Shown in pieces: positions 1-10,479 of a stretch of 64,000 nucleotides of DNA. Under the pieces are notes generated by a model, which saw only the letters and a program-made list of their open reading frames with translations, ran no database searches and was not told the DNA's origin. The stretch is from Molanna angustata (taxonomy: Eukaryota; Arthropoda; Insecta; Trichoptera; Molannidae). Position numbers and translations under genes: made by a program. The stretch covers positions 35,316,556-35,380,555 of the forward strand of contig OY754972.1 in the NCBI GenBank assembly GCA_963576475.1, given 5' to 3'. Within the stretch, counting starts at the first letter, position 1. Every line of letters starts with the position of its first letter.

Positions 1-1720
1 TTTCAAGTTGGTTGAACCACACCACCCCATTGTACGTGTAGTAGTGCTGTGCAAAACTTGTATGTGTTAATGGGGTACACAGTTGACCCACTATATTATG
101 TCTATCACTCGCCACACGTACAAAGGCATGGTGCGACCTTCCAATGTCCTTATGTATTTGAAATAGCACATTTTTTTTATAGATATTTTTAAAAGATGGC
201 ACTTGAAAATCACGAAATAGTTGCAAAGTTGGGTAGTCAGATGGTTTTTTATTTATAATTTTTATTATCAACCTTTGCGTAATTTCTAGAGGCAAAATGG
301 ATGTTTTATACGCCCCCCCCCCATGCAACAATGCCATATTGCATTATTGAATGGGCGAAAGCGTAATACACATTTTTAAGTAATTTTAAATTGAGAATGT
401 TTCTATGGTTGATAAATATGTAAATAAGCTTTCTTAATCTGTTTATAGTATTATTTATTTGAGTTTTCCATTTAAGGTTACTGTCAATTATTACTCCTAA
501 ATATTTAATTTCATTTTTATTTGTTATACATAGACAATCGTTATTTTTACATGTCAATACTTTTGTAGAACAATTTTTTGAGTGGATTTTAATATTTAAT
601 GCAATGGGAGGTATTTTCTTGTTTATGATAAAAGGTATATAGTAAGTTTTCTCAATATTCAGGGTCAATATATTATTGTCAAACCATTCTTTTAATAAAT
701 TTATATCAGTGTTAGCATTTTCTTCAAGCTCATTCCATGAATTTGCCTGAAAAATAATTGCCGTATCGTCTGCATATGAAATAAGTTTTCCTGATATTGT
801 CAAATTAAATATATCATTTACATATAAGATGAACAAAAGAGGGCCCAAAATTGTGCCTTGAGGTATTCCAAAATCACTTGTATTCGGTACGCTTAGAGTA
901 TTATTTATTTTTACGTATTGATCTCTAGAGGACAGAAAACTTTTAATCCATTTTATTACTGTATCTACAATTCCGATTTTACCAAGTTTATAAAGAAGTT
1001 TTTTATGACTTATGCTATCAAAAGCTTTTTTTAAATCTATGAATATCGCAAGCGATTTTTTTCCTTTGTCTAAAGCTTCATATATTGTTGTTGTGAGGTC
1101 AATGATTGCATCCTGTGTGCTTATTTTTTCACGAAATCCAAATTGTTTGTCACTTAATATATTATGTTTACTAATAAAATTTAAAATTCGCTTTTTAGTT
1201 ACTTTTTCAAAATTTTTTGATATATTTGATAGTACAGATATAGGTCGGTAATTACTAATTTCTTTGGAGTCACCTGATTTATGAATCGGTGTAACAATCG
1301 TTTTTTTGTATATAGATGGAAATATTCCCTTTTTGAGACTGTTGTTTATTATATGTGTAATCGGCTTCTTCAAAAATTTTGTAAATGTTTTTAAGTTTTC
1401 AACCGTAATGCCATCGAAACCAAGTGCTGATTCAGTTTTAAGGTTTTTTATTATATTTACAATTCTTTGCAATAGTATCTTGTTCAGATACTATTGCAAA
1501 TTTTTCTAACTTATCTTCAATTGATTCTGCTTCATTTCCTGAGGTCAAGGTGATATTATCTATGTTGTTGGTTATTTCATTTGCAAGATTTTTTCCGACA
1601 TTCGCAAAAAAATCATTGAAAACATTGGCACATTGTTTAGGGTTTTCAGAAACTTGTATTATATTATTGTTAATTTGTAATTTTGAGATATCATTTGGTT
1701 TTATTTTATTTTCGATTATT
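1..1720 (-). pseudogene. ORF2 reverse transcriptase domain of the LINE, frameshifted
   Basis: The longest open stretch (306-1472) is a clear reverse transcriptase: SALGFDGI, then NYRPISVLS, motif A FIDLKKAFDS (catalytic Asp), motif B GIPQGTILGPLLF and motif C YADD (codons near 764-775), followed by IKYLGVIID. Upstream (1473-1719) the linker is readable in another frame, with NPKQCANVFNDFFANVG, which is typical of this superfamily, so there is a frameshift near 1475-1500. Downstream the frame breaks in a run of ten C (313-322; G on the coding strand) just after AWGG. In the next frame coding resumes through to base 1 with plausible LINE C-terminal sequence. The catalytic motifs are intact, but the gene is broken at both ends. 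The RNA template would be the element's own transcript. Confidence 0.85.
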
Positions 1721-2892
1721 TAATTTATTGTTTTCCAAATCTTTTTACTGTCGTTGCCAGAGTTTGAAACCCGTTTTTTGTAAAATTCTTCTTTTGTAGT
1801 TTTAATTAATGCCGTGAGCTTGTTTCTGTAAATTTTAAAGTGAGAGATAATTATATCATTAAGTGGAAAATTTTTTGTAAGTTTAAATAATTTTTCTTTT
1901 TCTCTTATAGAAACCACTAGTCCATGTGTGATCCAAGGTTTAATTTTACGAAAATCACTTTTATAGGTTTTATTTGGTATTACACAGCAAGAATCCTTTA
2001 TGTGCTTTTGTAAAGTATCATGGAATTTTAAAGCACTTATATTCACATCTTCCGTAGATAGTGTGGATTCCCAGGTTTCATGGCATAATTTTTCATACAG
2101 TATTTGTTTATTAGTTATTATTTTAGGCATAGTAGAATTATTTTTATGATTTATTTTATTTTGATTAACTAAATTGTAGTTAAATATACATGTATGGTGA
2201 TCTGTTATGTTGTTTCTCCATATAATTGTAAAAAGATTATCAGTATTATTAGAATTACACCATATATGGTCAATACATGATGGTATTTGATTTTTAAATT
2301 CTCTCGTATATTTTTAAAGACAAGGTTTAAAGTTAAGAGCGGTCATCATGTTGATATAATTATTTTTTTCTATGGTGTCATTATTTTCAGCAATATTTAT
2401 ATTAATATCACCGATAACAATATTATTTATACATTTATTATTTAAAATTATACTATTCAATTCTGTTATGAAGATAGGTATTTCAACGGAATGTGTTCTG
2501 TAAATAGCCATTATTTGTATTGGTAGTTAATTGTTAATATTAAGTTTTAAAATAATACAGTTAGCATTGGTCATATTTTTTTCAATAAAGTAAATATCTT
2601 TATATATTGTTCTAGTATATACAACAATACCACTATTTTTGTTGATAATGTTAGAACTCCGAAAGTAAGTATAATCGGGGAGAGTGGGAATATTTGAGTT
2701 GTTGTTTAAATGGGCTTCAGTTAAGATGATTATATCTGGATTTTTTTTCAATAAGATTAAGTTTACAAGAAACTCATCAAAATTTTTTCTTATACTCCGT
2801 ATGTTTAAATGCAAAACTGTAAATGAGTTTGGAGTCATTTGAAGTATTTCATTACAGTCATTTGAGCTGTCACAAATAAAATTTTTAATCAA
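1720..2892 (-). pseudogene. ORF2 APE-type endonuclease and linker of the LINE
   Basis: This is the endonuclease that nicks target DNA for target-primed reverse transcription. Starting at the Met at 2892, the sequence shows LHLNIRSIRKNFDEF, then the catalytic Glu region ILTEAHL, IVIGDININ (GD.N motif), CIDHIW and ITDHHT, the usual order of the exonuclease/endonuclease fold. The three open pieces (2527-2892, 2314-2511, 1720-2130) are all in one frame and are separated by TAA stops near 2524 and 2313. Point mutations therefore killed this part, not indels. The linker up to about 1720 contains no recognisable domain. The A+T-rich codon use matches the RT part. Confidence 0.75.
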
Positions 2893-3177
2893 GAATTTTT
2901 TTTCTAGCTGTTGAGTTACGTATTCATCTATTTATATTTTATAGATATTAGATTGATCAATATATACATATAAAAAGAGAGTTTATTCGTTAAGGAGAGG
3001 GAATGTTTATGAAAAATATTATAATATTGATAGGTATTTTTTATATCATTTTTTAAAAATTTAGTTATTTTAATTTTTAGAATATTATTGAGTAAATTTT
3101 TGTGGAATTCGATTTTTTTTTATATTTTTGTATATTATACATTTTTTTTTAAATGGAGTTATTTTTATGTAATATAG

Positions 3178-3390
3178 TCAGAAATCTATTTTTTCTAAAG
3201 CTATTTTTGTCATTCTTTGTAAATATGGACAGCTCTTATTATTTGCTAGATGGTCGGTTGGAGATTTTAAATTAAATTTTTCGTTTGTTGCGACACAGTT
3301 TTTACATTTTGGAGAGGTGTCCTTGTTTTCACAATCCTTATAAAAATGGTTTCCGGAGCAGTGCATACACGCCATTTTCAATTCATACAT
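3178..3390 (-). pseudogene. ORF1 C-terminal zinc-knuckle fragment of the LINE
   Basis: These 70 codons contain CMHCSGNHFYKDC, a CX2CX3HX4C knuckle, followed by CKNC with a downstream H and CP, a second knuckle. This is the nucleic-acid-binding end of the gag-like ORF1 protein of Jockey-superfamily LINEs. It ends with TGA at 3178-3180, upstream of ORF2. The frame is closed by a stop just upstream of residue 1, and the rest of ORF1 is missing. Confidence 0.7.
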
Positions 3391-3469
3391 AAATTCAAGT
3401 TATCTATTTGTGTACCCTACGTAGACATTTAAAAAAAATACCGTAATGGTATGTGTTGGAGCAAATGGA

Positions 3470-3990
3470 CTGTATGGAATGAATGATGATGAGTACGCGA
3501 TACCACTTCCACGCCGGTGATGCTCTAGGACTCTATGGTCCTTTTCACCCCCGGACGCGGCCGCAACGTCAACGTTGGACAACACAACCATCCACTATCC
3601 ATCGGGTTCAACCACTGCCCCCGAGAATCCAACCTCAAACGGCGGGGCAACCGCTCAAGATAGGCAGCCGGGGCAAGCCCCTAGCACAACCGATCGAACG
3701 GAAGGGCTTGCCCCCGCACCCCTCGGTCCTCGTGTTGGCGTCCGAAAGCTTGGCGGGCTAACACCGGGGGTATCCGACGCAATCATCACCTGTCAGATAT
3801 GACGTCACAGATGTCAACACAGGATGTCTGACCCGACGTCTGCGCCGGCGGTGTGCCCGGACCAAACAACATTCGCCCCAGTTGACGAGTCACTGCCGAG
3901 CGAGACTAGAGGCGTCCGTCCTGCTCTTCTCTAAGTACAGAATTGACCGCCCACCCCCGCCTTTACTGCCTAGGCCCTTTGTATGGAATG
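3470..3990 (+). repeat. GC-rich repeat family G, copy 1
   Basis: This block of about 520 bp is far more GC-rich than its surroundings. It is repeated in inverted orientation at 24.83-25.41 kb. Two overlapping frames are open in both copies: one reads HRVQPLPPRIQPQTAGQPLK, the other STTAPENPTSNGGATAQDR. The second copy has an ATG-initiated frame that enters this block, so it may be the 5' or ORF1 part of a non-LTR element, but no domain is recognisable. Compared with copy 2, this copy lacks about 20 bp near 3945. It abuts the 5' end of the LINE at 3.4 kb, in the opposite orientation. Confidence 0.6.
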
Positions 3991-4985
3991 AATGGTCTGA
4001 AATCGGGAATGGGAATCGAGAGGTAAAACAATATTTCGAAGGGAAGCATAGAACAATGAAGGTAAATATTGCACTTACCGCCAACCACTACGAACCAATA
4101 TATGAAGTTGAATTTGAAGCACAGGACACAATACACCACACTAAGAGCTATGAACTTAACGAAAACTTATAACATATTATGTATGTGAAAGGTTAACTCG
4201 CTGTAACGAAGGTCTATCTCGGCTAGGCGGGAAGGCATACATTGTCTATGATAAAGATAGGGATAAGGAGATGATTCAAATGGATATTCCTGACAGTATG
4301 AATGAATACATTATTTTCAATATCTCAACAGAGAGAAGTAAATTAAAATAGGTAGGTATGTATGTAATTCAGCCAAAAAATAAGCTCGAATAAATAATAT
4401 TAGACTATTCGACACGTTTTGTTTACAATTGTTCATTGTACCTATTGTTGAGTACAAAGCGGTAATATCAACATAAATAAATCTGTGATTAAGCTTTTTG
4501 TAGTAAAATATTGTCATTGCACAATGGCTACTCACTTATAAAAAATAAATATAAAAGAAAACCCATTATGTGCAATGTGCATGCGGGGTAGATTTGGAAA
4601 CATATGTCATCTATCCCAACTTGAAAGTTCCCTTACCAGGTGACATGTCTCAGCTCTTATCGCTTATCTCTCTTCCTGTTTATTCCGCAATAACTAAATT
4701 AATCTTAATTAAGTAACGTTCACAAATATTTTTTTTACATTTTCTTCTGTTTGGCGCAAATCACTCTTCTAATGGTGGGTTGCCTAGTATAATAAAAATA
4801 AATGGAGTAGATTTGTTGTATGTAAATGCCATTCATATACTATTTTTCTTTACATCGTTGTTGAATATACTGATCTTGTCTATAAATGTTTATTTGATAA
4901 GAGAGTGTCCTTTATATAAAACATTGATCCGCCCCGCATTATTTTAAAATATGACGAAATATAACATCTGAGCTAGACGATCTGT
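3991..4985. other. Unassigned AT-rich stretch
   Basis: No gene or repeat was recognised with confidence. A short open frame continues from the GC-rich repeat to about 4170 but has no recognisable domain. At 4631-4646 the minus strand shows an ATG followed ten bases later by a good splice donor (CTG|GTAAGG), described as a finding. Confidence 0.4.
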
Positions 4986-4999
4986 TGAGTCGAATATTA

Positions 5000-5095
5000 A
5001 GAACTCGATGGAACAAGGCGTCGCTTAGAGACGCCGGCGCAAGAGCGTCGTTGTCATGGTAACACGGCGACGCCCGGACATCGTTTCCAAAACTA
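5000..5095. promoter_or_regulatory. GC patch with consensus RFX X-box (5050-5063)
   Basis: The 14-mer GTTGTCATGGTAAC fits the X-box consensus RYYNYYATRRNRAC at every position. RFX-family factors bind this site, and in insects it marks promoters of ciliary genes. It sits in an isolated CpG-rich patch that also has a self-complementary stretch (GCGTCGC / GACGCCGGCGC, 5018-5041). That is what a small promoter would look like in this AT-rich DNA. No adjoining gene is evident, so function is inference. Confidence 0.45.
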
Positions 5096-5259
5096 TTTGT
5101 TCATGTCTTTAACGTTTTAATACACCACGTTTTTTCAAATTAATATCCACACAGTACTGTTTTCGCAAAAAGCAATTTTGCCTTCAATTTTACCTACCTA
5201 TACTTTTAATAATCATTCATTCATACTACTACGGTATATCACACAATGTGGGGTGTTTG

Positions 5260-5430
5260 GGTCGGTGGCAGAGCGGTTAGCGCATTGGGTTAGTAATCCA
5301 GTGGTCGCAAGTTCGAATCCTGCCTCGACCAATTTCGTTCACCTATAGCACAAGCATTTTTGCTTATTTTAGGGAACGTAGGAAGATGTATATGTAATGT
5401 TTATCAAGGACATAATTTATTTTTTATTAA
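5260..5430 (+). mobile_element. SINE family 1 (tRNA-Thr-like head), copy 1
   Basis: A tRNA-like head of about 71 nt carries Pol III A box TGGCAGAGCGG (5266-5276) and B box GTTCGAATCC (5311-5320), with complementary GGTCG/CGACC ends. The anticodon loop in the family consensus is CTAGTAA (AGT, Thr). A body of about 95 bp follows (ATTTCGTTCACCTATAGCAC ... AACAAGGACAT), then an A/T tail. The same unit occurs at least seven times in the window, so it is a SINE and not a tRNA gene. Confidence 0.85.
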
Positions 5431-5439
5431 AAAAAAACT

Positions 5440-5690
5440 TGGCAGGACTCAATCAAAGATTACAGACGAAAATACTGGTGGAGTGGAGACTGAGAGACTA
5501 CAAGAGACCATAAGGGCGGCCACTTAACAGATAGATGGATGGCTTCAAAAGATTGGACTCCAAACTTTTCCATGCAGTGGGGTCCAACATCCAATCATTT
5601 AATGGGTATCGCACAGGAATGGAGTAGGAGATAGGAGTTCCATATCATGCAGTGTGCAAATACGGCCTGAAGATGATTAGGATTCCTAAA
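5440..5690 (+). pseudogene. RTE-type LINE C-terminal remnant
   Basis: Across shifting frames, this stretch preserves the pattern of an RTE-like ORF end: a GGPLNRW-like segment, a region resembling AQ-D/E-W, then a PEDD-stop ending. No single frame stays open, so it is a decayed fragment. Identification rests on motif resemblance only. Confidence 0.4.
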
Positions 5691-5811
5691 AAAACAACTC
5701 AAATCGAATACTTAAAAATTAATAAAAAAAAATGTTTTACCAATTTTAAATAGGTAGCTGAAAATCACACGAAAGTGGCAAAAATTTGACCGTTATTCGT
5801 TTTTCAAAAGA

Positions 5812-5978
5812 ACAAATATGTCCTTATAACAAGTACATATATATCCTCATACGTACCCTAAATTTCGTTCATCAGCTGATGCTGATAACATGATAACATG
5901 CTGATGAACGAAATCGGTCGTGGCAGGTTTCGAACTCGCGACCACTGGATTACTGACCAAGCGCGCTAACCACCCATA
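5812..5978 (-). mobile_element. SINE family 1, copy 2
   Basis: On the minus strand, the head (B box at about 5930-5940) and body match copy 1. The outer part of the head is missing after the A box. The body has a short internal insertion (GCTGATAACATGATAACATG region, 5875-5905) that partly duplicates GATGAACGAAAT. Confidence 0.75.
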
Positions 5979-6208
5979 ATTAAACTTTTAATTTAAAAAG
6001 TTATTTTTTCAAAGATTATAACTCTAAAATCATTGATATATCTGCTACGAACGTGTACAAATACAAAATAATCTTAGTTATAATTTTAGTTTCACAGTAG
6101 ATTCTTTGATATGTTTTGAATTTTAATTTACCTTTATTATTTGCTTTTAAAAACAACTGAGTCGTACTACAGACGATTGTATGTTTGACAGTTTGAACGT
6201 GAGCAATA

Positions 6209-6390
6209 TGTCGATGGCAGAGTGGTTAGCACGCTGGGCTAGTATTCCAGTGGTCGCGAGTTCGAATCCTGCATCGACCGATTTCGTTCACCTATAGCAC
6301 AAGCGTTTATGCTTAATTTAGAGAATGTAGGAAGATGTATATATACTTGTTTAACAAGGATATATTTATTTTTTATTAAAAATAAATGTT
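6209..6390 (+). mobile_element. SINE family 1, copy 3
   Basis: Complete head (A box from about 6214, B box near 6260) and body as in copy 1, ending in a T/A-rich tail. Its anticodon loop is CTAGTAT, slightly diverged. Confidence 0.85.
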
Positions 6391-6584
6391 ATAATTGCTT
6401 ATAATTGCAGTCCTTCTCCATATAAACTTTTAACTATGCCAAATTGCATATTATTCGTGCGCGCATTTTGCTTGAAAAAGGGTAAATGTTTTTCATTCAC
6501 ATATAAATAAATTTATTATATGTTTTGAAATGTAGTTTAAGTGTACATATATACATACATACCATCTATATACAAACATACATA

Positions 6585-6990
6585 CCATCACGCCATGTCC
6601 CTTACGGGGTAGGCAGAGAGAACCGAACGTCACTGACTTCTATCTTGACATACATTCATCGCCTCGACAATATTCATACATCGTATTATACATGTTCGTC
6701 TGTTGTTCACGCTTCTAACATTTCCGTCTTTCAAAATACCGTTCACATGGACGTGCCATCCCTTTCTTGGGCGGCCCCGACCTTTCATTCCATTCCTGTC
6801 CGCAATGTATATTTTTTTCGTCAGGCGTTCCTCATTCATTCTCCCCATGTGGCCAAACCATCTCAATGTGTTCACTTTCATACTATTAATAACATATTTC
6901 TTTATCCTACATTCTTTCCTTATGTCCTCATTTCTGACCCTGTCATACATCGTTCTATTACAGATTCTTCTTAGCGATCTCATTTTTCTT
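6585..6990 (-). pseudogene. RTE-type LINE family A, 3' end, copy 1
   Basis: The minus strand is open for about 117 codons and reads VNTLRWFGHMGRM, then EERLTKKIY, then GRGRPRKGWHVHV. This is the conserved tail after the reverse transcriptase in RTE-like LINEs. The 3' UTR (6585-6650) carries a hallmark ACCATCACGCCATGTCCC segment and CATACATAC repeats. The RT domain itself is absent, so the copy is 5'-truncated as usual for LINEs. A similar copy lies at 11.8-12.1 kb. Confidence 0.75.
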
Positions 6991-7568
6991 TGTGTTTATG
7001 TATTTGCGTATATTTTAAGATTCATTTTTAAAAGTAAAACCTACATCTCATACTTTTCATAAAAACGTATAGGTAATGTAAAGAAGAAAACGTCAGAGTA
7101 GGAATGGGAATCGAAAGATGGGTTAAGAGTAGGTATGATCACTCCCTCAGATGGTAATCCCCGTGAAATGAAAACTTGAAATCGAAGGAGACATAATATT
7201 TTTGAAATTACCATAACCCATCCAGGGTCAAGTGAACCATTGAAAATAATGGAGATCAAGAAACTGAGTAAGAAAGAATTCGGGTTTGACAATAAGAATA
7301 AAAAATATAAATAGTCAATTTGATAAACGTAATTTTTATAAATATTTGGATTACTGTTCCAACCATTCGCCAGTTTTCTTGGTTGAAAATATAATATTGA
7401 TCATGGTAACTTCTGTCGAATTTTACGTTTACAATTTTTGTGATCAATACTTAGGTTATTGTTCTAAAAATAATATATTAATTTTTGTTTTTTTTTTACG
7501 CCTGAATTTTGGATAGTTTAGACATTGCTGTGAGGTACTGGATTAGAATAGTCGTTCCACTATTTTCT
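6991..7568. other. Unassigned AT-rich stretch
   Basis: No gene or recognised repeat. Short open frames here have low-complexity composition and no protein motif. Confidence 0.4.
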
Positions 7569-7569
7569 A

Positions 7570-7861
7570 TGGTCATCGTTTTTAGGTGTCCCCTATAAAT
7601 CGGGTAATCGAAAATACATCAGGGGGGGCACGTCCCGTCAAACAGCGGAATCAAAAGCCCTCATGATAAACCATATCATGAATATAACGCCAGCCTACGC
7701 GCCTCAATTGGTAAGGTATCTGACTCCTGAGCGCAAGATCCCCGGTTCGAATCCCGGTGGAGACATATTTTTTTATTGTGATTTCAGTCCGATTAATAAC
7801 GTAAGTCTCCAGAATGTGGCAACTTGGTATTGGGTACGTGTGTAATTAATATTTGACATAG
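7570..7861 (+). mobile_element. SINE family 2 (tRNA-Met-like head), copy 1
   Basis: A leader (GGTCATCGTTTTTAGGTGTC) is followed by a tRNA-like part with a perfect B box, GGTTCGAATCC (7744-7754), and then a tail containing GTCTCCAGAATGTGGCAAC. A second copy lies at 39.5-40.0 kb on the minus strand. There the anticodon loop is CTCATGA (CAT, Met), whereas here it is CTCCTGA. Repetition and the non-tRNA flanks exclude a functional tRNA gene. Confidence 0.7.
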
Positions 7862-7929
7862 TACATGTTAGTTGCCCGAAAAAAAAATACAAAATACAAT
7901 AAAAATATCTTATTGAGTTCTATAATATT

Positions 7930-7988
7930 TTAAGATATAACATGAGGGTTTTCCTTCCACTGTTTGACGGGACTTGCCCCCCCAGGCA
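7930..7988 (-). repeat. Inverted copy of the SINE 2 leader
   Basis: This stretch is an imperfect reverse complement of 7622-7675: both contain GTCAAACAG, CCCTCATG and a run of seven G or C. The copy-1 SINE is thus bounded by inverted arms about 360 bp apart. Confidence 0.6.
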
Positions 7989-7999
7989 AATTAACATCT

Positions 8000-8115
8000 C
8001 ACAAGGTTCACCACCCATTCTGAATGTTGGCTTTTTATGTGAGACGAGACTAGTATGTGGGCATACACGCATTTGTCGTAATTTTTTTCAAAATGTAATG
8101 CACACCCGCACAACT
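8000..8115 (+). repeat. Interspersed repeat family R6, copy 1
   Basis: Shares GAATGTT, GAGACGA, ACACGCA and ACACCCGCACAAC-type segments in the same order with 19055-19170 and 19655-19765. Origin unknown; possibly a degraded non-autonomous transposon. Confidence 0.5.
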
Positions 8116-8277
8116 GTCGGGTTGATAACTTCGTCGGTTTTTGGAAGTCGGTTTAAAATCAGGAAATTTTGTGTCAGTCAGGATCGAGCAAAACAAAAAC
8201 TTATCATTTACTAATCTTGAAACTTATAAAAAGAACCATGATACTAGGAAAAAGACATTCAAATTCTATAAAGTATT

Positions 8278-8522
8278 CTATTTTTCTATAAAAATATTTG
8301 AAGACGGAGTAGCACAAAGTTTATCCGAAATCTCGGGGAATTCTCTTCGAGAATGTAACATTTTCGTAATATCGCAAAAAGTGCTAATTATAGAACGGAG
8401 ATCGCTTTCGGAACATTCGCTACCCGAAAGTTTTGCGACAGTAATAATTATAAGCGTATCTTGATGGCCTTTTGTCGTTTGCGTCAATAAGCCAAATAAA
8501 TTATTTACAACAACGTCTAGAG
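8278..8522 (-). CDS. Candidate terminal exon of an unidentified gene
   Basis: The minus strand has a strong 3' splice site, a long T/C tract ending CCCTCTAG at about 8519-8530. It is followed by an open frame of about 80 codons to TAG at 8278. The predicted peptide looks globular and balanced (for example GHQDTLIIITVAKLSGSE and DLRSIISTFCDITKML) and is not low-complexity. The composition here is less AT-biased than its flanks, and I see no second copy in the window. I do not recognise a family. There is no clear AATAAA just downstream, so it could also be a relic of an unknown transposon. Confidence is low. Confidence 0.3.
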
Positions 8523-8539
8523 GGAAAAAAAATAACAAT

Positions 8540-9465
8540 TGGAATTCGACATTAATTATTTTTGTCTTGAAACAAAAAGCTTAGTTGATTTCCATTTAAA
8601 GTTTAAATGATACAAAGAAAAACTTTATTTTTCGTTTAATGGATAATTATTTTTGTAGATGTACGTAAGCATAAAAAAAACATAAACGAATTTGTTTTCT
8701 TTTGTAAATAAAATAAAATTGAGTAAATTTTAATTCAATTTATTTTACAGTGTTTAATAAATATACAACTTGTCAGTGATAGGGATTCACCGCGACTATA
8801 TTTGTTATAGATGAACGAAATAGGTCGAAGATAATTATTATATTTAAATTAACGAATAAATATACCTACCGAGGTATTTATCCACAAAATTCTATTACAA
8901 TGACAGAGCGTTTTTGCCGAGGTGACTATATTTACAGCGTTGCCACCTGTGTGGCTGGAGTTAGTGATTTTACAATGTTGACAAATATGTTGCGACGCTG
9001 TAAATATTATAGTGTAGGATGATTTTTGGTCAAATTGGTTACTTTCATTTTAGACATTGATAATGCCGAGTCAGCTCGGCGAAAATATTTCGTCATTGTT
9101 ATTAAATTTTGGGGAAAAATACTTTGCTAGTTACATTTGTTCATTGAATTTAATGGTGACACACAAACTTTAGAATCATTAATTAATTTACTGTTAGAAA
9201 ATGATAAATTGATCGTGAAATTTCAAGTATATTATAATCTATTATTATATATTTATTTTTTTAAGGGAAGCTTAGGTACCTTCAGTTCATTTAAATTTTG
9301 ATATTTCATTTTATGATAATAATTAAAATAAAGCATACCATTAAAATAGCAATGAATTCACAAAATATACATAAATAATAATAGTTCCTGAATATTTCAT
9401 CTATACGTATTATCCTTCCCCACCCTCTCTGTTTCCACGGTGTTATGATCAGTATTATTTTTTTT
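8540..9465. other. AT-rich stretch with an inverted repeat (8926-9012)
   Basis: No gene seen. CTATATTTACAGCGT (8926-8940) is matched in inverted form by ACGCTGTAAATATTATAG (8995-9012), a short fold-back that could be a MITE remnant. Confidence 0.4.
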
Positions 9466-10200
9466 CCACATACACTCAAAAAATGTAGTTGTTAAAAATA
9501 AATGATTTGCTGCTAATAATAACCAAGCAACTTTGTTAATATAGTACCTGCAAAGTTCGTTGCTAAAAATTGCCAAGTAAATGGTCTGCTAATTTTAACC
9601 GAGTAGCTTTGTTAACAATCTGTCAAAATTAATCTAGTAACTTGGTTAACCACGGACAACTTTGTATAATCAGCCAAGTAACCTGTCAAAACTTAACCTA
9701 CTAACTTTGTAATATCAGCAAAGTAACTGTCAAATTCAACCAACCTAGTTGGCTAATTTCTATCAACTTACTCGGTAATCTGAACTAATTCATTCAGTAT
9801 CCACAACAAACAACTTGGCTAATTTCAATCTACTAATCGGTAATCTGAACTAATTCATTCAGTATCCACAGCAAACAACTTGGTTAGATTTAATTAACTA
9901 CTCAGTAATCTGAACTAATTCATTCAGTATCCACAGCAAACAACTTGGTTAAATTCAATCTACTACTCAGTAATGTGAACTAATTCATTCAGTATCCACA
10001 GCAAACAACTTGGTTAAATTCAATCTACTACTCAGTAATGTGAACTAATTCATTCAGTATCCACAGCAAACAACTTGGTTAGATTTAATCAACTCACTCA
10101 GTATTCTGAATTAATTTATTCTGTAGCCACAGCAAAGCTATTTGGCTATTTTCAATCTACTTACTCAGTATTCTGCTAATTTACACAGGTAGGATATTTG
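9466..10200. repeat. Diverged 65-bp tandem repeat block
   Basis: From about 9770 to 10135 there are about six copies of a 65-bp unit that includes GAACTAATTCATTCAGTATCC, written here only in part (AACTAATTCATTCAGTATCC), followed by ACAGCAAACAACTTGGTT. Upstream copies (9480-9770) are more diverged but keep the CAACTTTGT/AAGTAAC words. The block begins next to ACACTCAAAAAATG, which resembles the inverted end of the block finishing at 16.93 kb (TTTTTTCAGTGTA). It may be the interior of a DNA transposon. Confidence 0.65.
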
Positions 10201-10479
10201 GAGTGAAATAAAATACAGGTTTCATTCAAAATTTCATTTATTGCACAGGAATGTGATTTATTGTATTAAAAAAATATTATATTTCTAATACATAGAGACA
10301 TATTAAACATAATAAATATAAAAAAAACATCTTTTTATTCTCAAGAGTACATAATTTTTATTTCATGCAAGTTAGGTTGGTTCTGAAAATGCCAAAAAAA
10401 CAACAAATTCTGGGTTTCAGATAATTTAAATTAGGTATGAACTCTTTTCATGTAGGTACATGCGATAGTTACCTTTTCT

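Larger units (their letters stand above)
1..3395 (-). mobile_element. Degraded Jockey/CR1-superfamily non-LTR retrotransposon (LINE)
   Basis: Reading the minus strand from right to left gives the canonical two-ORF order: a gag-like zinc-knuckle end of ORF1, a spacer of about 285 bp, an APE-type endonuclease, a linker and a reverse transcriptase. The C-terminal extension runs off the left edge of the window, so the 3' UTR and tail are not seen. ORF1 is represented only by its last 70 codons, so the 5' end is truncated or scrambled near 3400. Several in-frame stops and frameshifts show it is inactive. The clade within the Jockey/CR1 group is not resolved. Confidence 0.85.

Noticed and set aside
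5260..5330. tRNA genes at 5.26, 6.2, 7.7, 17.27, 28.8 and 31.2 kb
   Set aside because: They have Pol III boxes, but each is followed by the same non-tRNA body, is repeated across the window, and the stems are imperfect. They are SINE heads.
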